Source: an uncultured Sphingomonas sp.
Lineage (GTDB): Bacteria; Pseudomonadota; Alphaproteobacteria; Sphingomonadales; Sphingomonadaceae
DNA: 32,453 bases
Direction of reading: 5' to 3'
Assembly (NCBI RefSeq): GCF_902806285.1
Contig: NZ_CADCWA010000014.1
Coordinates: forward strand, 1-32,453
This document shows positions 7,728 through 14,433 of the stretch, in pieces. The notes under the pieces are model-generated. The model searched no databases and had not been told where the DNA came from. It saw only the letters and a program-made list of their open reading frames with translations. The translations under genes were made by a program, and so were the position numbers. The first letter of the stretch is position 1; each line of letters opens with the position of its first letter.

Positions 7728-8300
7728 ATGGACGCTACCCTTGTGATCCGCACGCTGGGTGCGCTGGGGCTGACCCTCGGCCTGCTGTTCGCGGCCTTGT
7801 GGGCGGTCCGGCGGTCCGGCCTGCGGCTGCCCGGTCAGGTCGGCGGCGGCACCCTCAAGCGGGTGGAGCTGGTCGAACGCACCGCGCTGGACGGCAAGCG
7901 ATCGGTCGCCCTGCTCCGCCGCGACGGCCGCGAGCATCTGATCCTCCTCTCGCCCGAAGGCAATCTGGTTATCGAAAGCGGCATCAGACAGGACGGAACC
8001 GACCGCAAGGCGCAGGCCGAGCGCGAGGCGGCGGCGGATCGGCAACGCCGGGAGCAGCAGGAAGCGCTGGCCGCGGCGCGCGCGCAACTCCTGCAGCAGT
8101 CGGAGCAGCTGGTCCGCGCCGCCGCGACGACCCTCGACCGCGTACGGCAGGTCGCCGCCAGGCGCGTCGGCCAGGGGCGCGGCGAGTTCGCTCGCCTGCT
8201 GGAGGACTCGGCTCGGGCGGCAACTAGCGGCCGCGCAAGCCCAGACCGAAGATCAGGTCGGCCGCGACCACGAACATCGCCACGAACGCCAGCACGTTGA
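7728..8300 (+). CDS. fliO: Flagellar biosynthesis protein FliO, with overlapping Arg-rich C-terminus
   Basis: The start ATG is 4 nt after fliN. The N-terminal transmembrane helix (TLGALGLTLGLLFAALWAVRR, about residues 7-27) is followed by the FliO core (GTLKRVELVERTALDGKRSVALLRRDGREHLILLS). A charged helical stretch of about 90 residues comes next. FliO helps FliP assemble. The final 25 residues or so (SGRASPDRRSGRPRPRTSPRTPAR) are Arg/Pro-rich and lie over the 3' end of the opposing 81-residue gene, so they may not be ancestral. A TAG in another frame at 8225-8227 would be reached after a 1-nt indel. Confidence 0.82.
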   Translation: MDATLVIRTLGALGLTLGLLFAALWAVRRSGLRLPGQVGGGTLKRVELVERTALDGKRSVALLRRDGREHLILLSPEGNLVIESGIRQDGTDRKAQAEREAAADRQRREQQEALAAARAQLLQQSEQLVRAAATTLDRVRQVAARRVGQGRGEFARLLEDSARAATSGRASPDRRSGRPRPRTSPRTPAR

Positions 8301-8469
8301 CTCCCAGCAGGGCATAGAAGCGCGGGTTTCCAGCCTCCGCTCGCGTCAGCCGGGTGCGGTAGAGCGGCACCTCCCCGGTCCGCAGCGCCTGCCCGATCCG
8401 CAGCACCAGCAGCACGGCCAGCACCGCGCAGCCCACACCCACGATCAGGTCCGCACCACGATCATTCAT
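8224..8469 (-). CDS. Small two-helix membrane protein, function unknown
   Basis: This 81-residue protein has two hydrophobic helices (DLIVGVGCAVLAVLLVLRIG at residues 7-26; FYALLGVNVLAFVAMFVVAADLIF at about 52-75) joined by a charged loop (YRTRLTRAEAGNP). Hydrophobicity follows codon position well, supporting a real gene. It lies downstream of mce on the same strand, separated by about 96 nt containing a palindromic repeat. Its 3' end overlaps that of the opposing fliO by 77 nt. I do not recognise the family. Confidence 0.68.
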   Translation of the reverse strand: MNDRGADLIVGVGCAVLAVLLVLRIGQALRTGEVPLYRTRLTRAEAGNPRFYALLGVNVLAFVAMFVVAADLIFGLGLRGR

Positions 8470-8479
8470 ATGCGCGATG

Positions 8480-8560
8480 TACCCCGGCGAAGGCCGGGGT
8501 CCAGCCTCAATCGAAGAACCGGCGCGGGAGGGCCGCCCGGACCCTGGCCGGCACCGGGGA
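8480..8560. repeat. Dispersed palindromic repeat, family A, copy 1
   Basis: Arm one (8480-8505) contains the self-complementary core CCCCGGCGAAGGCCGGGG followed by TCCAG. Arm two (8539-8560) is an imperfect inverted copy (GGACCCTGGCCGGCACCGGGG). Other copies of the same layout lie at 20868-20943 and 28707-28822. Here it fills the gap between mce and the small membrane-protein gene and may act as a transcription or mRNA-stability hairpin. Confidence 0.75.
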
Positions 8561-8565
8561 ACCGC

Positions 8566-8985
8566 TCAATGCGCCTGCTTCGGGCTCTCCATGATCTCCG
8601 TCAGCACCCCGCCCATGTCCTTGGGATGGAGGAAGAAGATCGGCGTCCCATGCGCCCCGATCCGCGTGTCCCCAAGCACCCGCGCTCCCTGCCCCTCGAA
8701 CCAGGCCCGGGCCTGCGCAATGTCCGGCACCTCGAAGCACAGGTGATGCTGCCCGCCCTCCGGGTTCTTCTCGAGGAACCTGGCGATCGGCGAGTCCGGC
8801 CCGAGCGGCTCGATCAGCTCCACCTGCGTGTTCGGCGCATCGACGAAACACACCCGCACGCCCTGCGCCGGCAGGTCGAACGGCTCGCCAACCTGCTCCG
8901 CCCCCATCCGCTCACGGTACAGCGCCACCGACCGCTCGATCGAAGGCGTCGCCACGCCGACGTGGTTCAGGCGTCCGAGTTTCAT
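8566..8985 (-). CDS. mce: Methylmalonyl-CoA epimerase
   Basis: The enzyme interconverts (2S)- and (2R)-methylmalonyl-CoA in the propionyl-CoA to succinyl-CoA route. The 139 residues form two VOC-fold halves. Metal ligands appear at H8 (GRLNHVGVA), in EGGQHHLCFEV and in GVLTEIME; CVDA-type segment CFVDAPNTQVELIEPLG is conserved. The ATG (8983-8985) overlaps the stop of the 72-residue gene upstream by 4 nt. pccB of the same pathway lies 0.9 kb upstream on the same strand, but small genes and a degenerate copy of this gene's own 5' end stand between them. Confidence 0.95.
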   Translation of the reverse strand: MKLGRLNHVGVATPSIERSVALYRERMGAEQVGEPFDLPAQGVRVCFVDAPNTQVELIEPLGPDSPIARFLEKNPEGGQHHLCFEVPDIAQARAWFEGQGARVLGDTRIGAHGTPIFFLHPKDMGGVLTEIMESPKQAH

Positions 8986-9200
8986 CGTTCGGGAAGCTGC
9001 CGGGGGTCGGCGAAAGCGCGCGCGTACCCCTCCATAACGCCTTCTATCCGGGCGACGCGCTGACCAAGCTCCGAGTGGCTTTTCGCCAAGTCTCTAAGCT
9101 CTGCGGACAGTTCCTTCATCTCCGAATGGATCGCATCGAATTTTTCGTTCACGAGCAGCATGCTCTTGAGCGCACCAAAGGCCTTTTCCGCTCCGCTCAC
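8982..9200 (-). CDS. Small coiled-coil protein, function unknown
   Basis: This 72-residue protein is dominated by a coiled-coil-like helix (KFDAIHSEMKELSAELRDLA, then SHSELGQRVARIEGVMEGYAR). Base composition is slightly less GC-rich than the neighbouring metabolic genes. Its start overlaps the stop of the upstream 103-residue gene by 4 nt, and its stop overlaps the mce start by 4 nt, so all three are probably translated in series. I do not recognise the family. Confidence 0.65.
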   Translation of the reverse strand: MSGAEKAFGALKSMLLVNEKFDAIHSEMKELSAELRDLAKSHSELGQRVARIEGVMEGYARAFADPRQLPER

Positions 9201-9508
9201 TTCCCAGCTTCCACAGACTGGATGGCTTCCCGCACGGCGCGACGCGCCTCGGCGATGGACTGCTCCATGTCGTCAAGCTGCGCATTCCACTTCGGCAGCA
9301 ATGCCTCGAGTTCGGGGAGCAGGAGCGCCAGAGCCTCTTCATAATCGTCGGTGCTCGTGGGCTTGCTCATATATTGCGCCGAAGCTTCGCGCAGTACGTG
9401 CCCGACCGACTGCTTGCGAGCAGCCGCGAACGCATCAAGCGAGGCCTTGTGGTCCGCAGAAGTGAGAAACGTCACGCGCTCCGTCTGCACCGGCAAACTC
9501 CTTTGCAT
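9197..9508 (-). CDS. Small protein with ribbon-helix-helix-like N-terminus and helical tail
   Basis: Of the 103 residues, 10-47 (ERVTFLTSADHKASLDAFAA, then QSVGHVLREASAQYM) read like a ribbon-helix-helix unit: a short strand, a helix, a turn, and a second helix. The rest is an acidic helical tail (YEEALALLLPELEALLPKWN). It could be a small DNA-binding regulator. It is coupled by a 4-nt overlap to the coiled-coil gene downstream. The assignment is by pattern only; function is unknown. Confidence 0.65.
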   Translation of the reverse strand: MQRSLPVQTERVTFLTSADHKASLDAFAAARKQSVGHVLREASAQYMSKPTSTDDYEEALALLLPELEALLPKWNAQLDDMEQSIAEARRAVREAIQSVEAGK

Positions 9509-9535
9509 GACATTATAAGGGTAAGCTCAAGGTCT

Positions 9536-9691
9536 TCAAGGCGGATCGACAAAGCACACTCACGCGCCCCGAGCGGAAAGGTCGAACGGCTCGCTAACTT
9601 AGCCTGCGCCGATCCGCTCGCGGTAGAGCGCCACCAAATGCGCGATCGAAGACCTCGCCACGCCGACGTGGTTCATGCGTCCGGGTTTCAA
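9536..9691 (-). pseudogene. Degenerate 5' fragment of a second methylmalonyl-CoA epimerase gene
   Basis: Read leftward from 9691, this stretch aligns without gaps to the first 50 or so codons of intact mce. Translation gives LKPGRMNHVGVARSSIAHL, then VALYRERIGAG, a stop, SEPFDLSARGA, a stop, and VCFVDP. The start is TTG in place of ATG, and in-frame stops occur at 9601-9599 (TAA) and 9562-9560 (TGA). Similarity extends about 10 nt upstream of the start and fades left of about 9536. The remnant lies between the 78-residue membrane-protein gene and the 103-residue gene, so the pair of small genes is flanked by a decayed and an intact mce 5' end. Confidence 0.85.
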
Positions 9692-9699
9692 CGTTCAGC

Positions 9700-9916
9700 T
9701 CAACTGGTGATAACGTGACCAGTAACGAAAGTACCCAAGATCAACACAAGGACGCACGCCGCGATGTAAGTCCAATAGCCAACGAGACTGTCTGACTTGT
9801 CCGACCAACTCCATTGCACAGGACGGCGAAGCTTGTTGTACCTAAGACCCTGGTATAGTCCCCAAGCCATTATCGCCATCCCGACTGCCATGATGACAGC
9901 ATCTGCTGTTCCAACA

Positions 9917-9936
<20 letters not shown>
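9700..9936 (-). CDS. Small membrane protein, function unknown
   Basis: This 78-residue protein has two hydrophobic helices ([20 protein letters not shown] at about 12-31; [20 protein letters not shown] at about 54-73) and a charged, tryptophan-containing loop. Base composition is lower in GC than pccB, which suggests a different history. Its start overlaps the end of pccB by 20 nt. No family recognised. Confidence 0.55.
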
Positions 9937-11443
<1,507 letters not shown>

Positions 11444-11582
11444 GGGCAGAGGCTGTTGGGCTGTTCGCCCCCGCTCGTCAAATCCGCCGCGTGTCCGTGG
11501 TTTACGGCACGCTCGCGGAAAGAAGGCCAGGCACCGCCGGTCCTCTGAAATTCGCTGCGGGGACAGAAACTTACAAGCGACG

Positions 11583-11603
11583 GAGCGAGCGTATGGCTCG
11601 CTC
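11583..11603. other. Perfect 8-bp hairpin between divergent pccB and KGG gene
   Basis: GAGCGAGC (11583-11590), a 5-nt loop, then GCTCGCTC (11596-11603). The genes on both sides read away from it, so it is not a simple 3'-end terminator. It lies just upstream of the candidate stress promoter at 11637-11662 and could be an operator or an unrelated hairpin. Confidence 0.35.
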
Positions 11604-11636
11604 AACGGAACAGCTCGCTAACCCATGTCAGAAAGG

Positions 11637-11662
11637 TGAACGGGAAATTTATATAGTTCGTT
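11637..11662 (+). promoter_or_regulatory. EcfG-type general stress promoter upstream of the KGG gene
   Basis: The -35 TGAAC (11637-11641) is followed by exactly 17 nt and the -10 CGTT (11659-11662). The alphaproteobacterial EcfG consensus is GGAAC-N16/17-CGTT, so there is one mismatch in -35. The spacer is AT-rich in a GC-rich background. The distance to the start codon is about 40 nt, and the downstream gene is of a stress-induced family. Confidence 0.6.
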
Positions 11663-11701
11663 TTCCGGCGGCTCCCCCGGGCCGTCTTAAGGAGACAGAT
11701 G

Positions 11702-11884
11702 ATGGCAAGCTTGATCGCAAGCACCGCGAAGCGTGGCTTCGCGGCAATGGATCCGCAACGGCAACGCGAGATCGCCAGCAAGGGCGGCAAGGCCAGCGGC
11801 GGCAATTTCGCTCACGACCGGGATCGGGCGGCCGCGGCCGGGCGCGAGGGCGGCAAGGCGAGCCGGGTCCGCATCGAAGCATGA
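11702..11884 (+). CDS. KGG-motif general stress protein
   Basis: This 60-residue hydrophilic protein carries the repeated motif of the stress-induced KGG family: GFAAMDPQRQREIASKGGKA and then AAAAGREGGKASRV. Family members, such as Bacillus GsiB-like and ConE-like short proteins, are induced by general stress; biochemical role is poorly defined. An AAGGAG site ends 7 nt before the second of two tandem ATGs, so I use 11702; the first ATG at 11699 is too close. A candidate EcfG promoter precedes it. Confidence 0.85.
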   Translation: MASLIASTAKRGFAAMDPQRQREIASKGGKASGGNFAHDRDRAAAAGREGGKASRVRIEA

Positions 11885-11977
11885 TCGGGGCAGCGGCAGC
11901 GGTGGCTCGGATGGGCGCTCCCCTGCCGCGGCTCGTCGCAGTGCAGCAAAATTGATGCAGCGCAACCATGGAGAGAT

Positions 11978-12003
11978 GGAACCCGAATCGGCCCTTTGTT
12001 GTT
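11978..12003 (+). promoter_or_regulatory. Candidate EcfG-type promoter upstream of the GT-Glf fusion gene
   Basis: A perfect -35 GGAAC (11978-11982) is followed by 17 nt and TGTT (12000-12003), one base off the CGTT -10. The start codon is 42 nt downstream with a GAGGTG ribosome-binding site at about 12031. The match is weaker in the more critical -10 element than at the KGG gene. Confidence 0.35.
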
Positions 12004-12044
12004 CAACGTTCATAACAGCCACAATTACGCGAGGTGACTTGAAG

Positions 12045-14414
12045 ATGTTCGAGAGTGTCGGCGTTCGCGGTCAAGGTAACGTTCCTGTGCCGGCCTCCCC
12101 GAACAACAAGACCACCCTGATCTGTTTCTCGCACCTGCGGTGGGAGTTCGTATTCCAGCGGCCGCAGCATTTGCTGAGCCGCTTCGCCAAGTCGATGCCC
12201 GTCGTGGTTTGGGAGGAGCCGGTTCCGGCAACTGTGGGCGAAGGTCCGTCGCTGGACATCCGGCCGGCGCGCAACACGCCGGGCCTAACGGTCGTGACCC
12301 CATTGCTCCCGGACGGCCTGGACGCGGCGGCGCAGCAGACGGTGCTCAAGGGCCTGCTCGACGGGTTCATCGAGACCATGTCCGGCAAGCTGATCCGCTG
12401 GTACTACACGCCCATGATGCTGCCCTTCTCGCGGCACCTGGACGCGCTGTGCACCGTCTACGACTGCATGGATGAACTCAGCGCTTTCCGCTTCGCGCCG
12501 CAGGAACTGCTCAATCTCGAGACCGAACTGCTGGAGGCGGCGGACCTGGTCTTCACCGGCGGCTACTCGCTGTACGAGGCCAAGAAGAAGCGGCACGGCG
12601 ACGTGCATCCCTTCCCCTCCTCGGTCGATCGCAAGCATTTCGGCCAGGCCCGCGGCGGCATCGCCGATCCGGCGGACCAGGCCGGCATCGCCCGTCCGCG
12701 CCTCGGCTTCTATGGCGTGATCGACGAGCGCATCGACCTCGACCTCATCGCCGCGGTGGCCGACGCCCGGCCCGACTGGCAGCTGGTGATGGTCGGCCCG
12801 GTGGTGAAGATCAGCGAGGACGACCTGCCCCGCCGCGACAACATCCACTATCTGGGCGGCAAGGGCTACGAGGAGCTGCCGGCCTACCTCGGCAATTGGG
12901 ACGTGGCGCTGATGCCGTTCGCCATCAACGAGGCGACCCGCTTCATCTCGCCGACCAAGACGCCCGAGTATCTGGCCGCCGGCAAGCCGGTGGTGTCCAC
13001 GCCGATCAAGGACGTGAAGCGCCATTACGAAAAGCTATCGGGCGTGCGCATCGCCGCCACCCCCGAGCAGTTCGTCGAGGCGTGCGAGCGGGCTCTTGCG
13101 CTCACCCGGGGCGACGACGCGTGGCTGGCGGAGGTCGACCTCCTGCTGGCGGACATGAGCTGGGACATCACCCAGGCGCGCATGGCCAAGCTGATCGACA
13201 ACGTCGTGGAACCCGCCCGCAAGATCGAGCGCCCGGCGTTCGGCGGGGGCTCGGCGGCACAAAGGGCCAGGAAGTACGACTATCTGGTCGTCGGCTGCGG
13301 CTTCGCAGGCTCGGTGCTGGCCGAGCGGCTGGCGACGCAGCACGGCGCGCGGGTGCTGATGATCGACAAGCGCGATCACATCGCCGGCAACGCGTACGAC
13401 GAGCTGAACGCGGACGGCATCCTCTACCATAAGTACGGGCCGCACATCTTCCATGCCAACTCGGACGAGATCGTCGGCTACCTGTCGCAGTTCACCGAGT
13501 GGCGGCCGTACGAGCACCGCGTGCTCGCCAACGTCCGCGACCAGCTGGTGCCCATTCCCATCAACCGCACCACGCTCAACAAGCTGTTCGACGCGAACCT
13601 CAAGACCGACGAGGACGCCGCGGCCTTCCTCGCGTCGCGCGCCGAGCCGGTGGCGGACATCCGCACCTCGGAAGATGTGGTGATCAACGCCGTCGGGCGC
13701 GAGCTCTACGAGCTGTTCTTCCAGGGCTATACCCGCAAGCAGTGGGGCCTCGACCCGAGCGAGCTCGACAAGCAGGTGACGAGCCGTATCCCGACCCGCA
13801 CCAACACCGACGACCGCTACTTCACCGACACCCACCAGATCATGCCGCTGGAGGGCTACACCCGGATGTTCGAGCGGATGCTCGACCACCCGCTGATCGA
13901 CCGGTCGCTCGGCACCGACTTCCGCGACGTCAGGCAAGAGGTCGATGCGGCGCACATCATCTACACCGGGCCGATCGACGAATATTTCGACTGGCGCTTC
14001 GGCAAGCTGCCCTACCGTTCGCTGCGGTTCGTCCATTCCACCATCGAGAAAGAGCAGTTCCAGGACGTCGCGGTGGTCAACTACCCGGATACGGAGACGC
14101 CCTATACCCGCATCAGCGAGTATAAGCACATGACCGGGCAGACCCATCCGCGGACCACCATCACGCTGGAGTATCCCAGCGCGGAGGGCGATCCCTACTA
14201 TCCGATCCCGCGGCCGGAGAACCAGACGCTGTTCAAGAAGTATGAGGCGCTGGCGGACTCCACGTCTGGCGTGACCTTTGTCGGGCGGCTGGCGACCTAC
14301 CGCTACTACAACATGGACCAGATCGTCGGACAGGCGCTCGCCACCTTCCGCCGCCTGGACCAGGCGCGCACCAAGGCCGGCGCGTCCAGTAGGGAGCTGC
14401 GCCTGGCGATCTGA
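12045..14414 (+). CDS. Fusion: GT4-like glycosyltransferase and UDP-galactopyranose mutase
   Basis: This 789-residue protein has two clear domains. Residues 1-395 or so resemble a GT-B glycosyltransferase of the TuaH type (FSHLRWEFVFQRPQHLLSRF at about 29-48; nucleotide-sugar motif SPTKTPEYLAAGKPVVSTP at about 305-323). Residues 410-789 are a full-length UDP-galactopyranose mutase (Glf): FAD motif VVGCGFAGSVLAERL near 415-429, HKYGPHIFHANSDE, GYTRKQWGLD, and GRLATYRYYNMDQIVGQA. Glf makes UDP-galactofuranose using reduced FAD. A short linker (IERPAFGGGSAAQRA) joins them. The start ATG follows a GAGGTG site; an upstream frame exists but looks non-coding. The next gene starts 19 nt later. The fusion suggests that UDP-Galf is used directly by the attached transferase; substrate and acceptor are unknown. 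Confidence 0.9.
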   Translation: MFESVGVRGQGNVPVPASPNNKTTLICFSHLRWEFVFQRPQHLLSRFAKSMPVVVWEEPVPATVGEGPSLDIRPARNTPGLTVVTPLLPDGLDAAAQQTVLKGLLDGFIETMSGKLIRWYYTPMMLPFSRHLDALCTVYDCMDELSAFRFAPQELLNLETELLEAADLVFTGGYSLYEAKKKRHGDVHPFPSSVDRKHFGQARGGIADPADQAGIARPRLGFYGVIDERIDLDLIAAVADARPDWQLVMVGPVVKISEDDLPRRDNIHYLGGKGYEELPAYLGNWDVALMPFAINEATRFISPTKTPEYLAAGKPVVSTPIKDVKRHYEKLSGVRIAATPEQFVEACERALALTRGDDAWLAEVDLLLADMSWDITQARMAKLIDNVVEPARKIERPAFGGGSAAQRARKYDYLVVGCGFAGSVLAERLATQHGARVLMIDKRDHIAGNAYDELNADGILYHKYGPHIFHANSDEIVGYLSQFTEWRPYEHRVLANVRDQLVPIPINRTTLNKLFDANLKTDEDAAAFLASRAEPVADIRTSEDVVINAVGRELYELFFQGYTRKQWGLDPSELDKQVTSRIPTRTNTDDRYFTDTHQIMPLEGYTRMFERMLDHPLIDRSLGTDFRDVRQEVDAAHIIYTGPIDEYFDWRFGKLPYRSLRFVHSTIEKEQFQDVAVVNYPDTETPYTRISEYKHMTGQTHPRTTITLEYPSAEGDPYYPIPRPENQTLFKKYEALADSTSGVTFVGRLATYRYYNMDQIVGQALATFRRLDQARTKAGASSRELRLAI

Positions 14415-14433
14415 CGCCGGGTCCAGTCGGAGC

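Noticed and set aside
8982-9508. Toxin-antitoxin system as a firm call for the small gene pair
   Set aside because: Only the first gene has a DNA-binding-like pattern; no toxin fold or catalytic motif is visible in the second.
9374-9718. Rightward open frame of 114 codons over the mce remnant
   Set aside because: It is antisense to the remnant and to the 103-residue gene, and has no family-like sequence.
11444-11605. 54-codon upstream extension of pccB
   Set aside because: Arg/Cys-rich and lacks family similarity, whereas [12 protein letters not shown] is a typical start.
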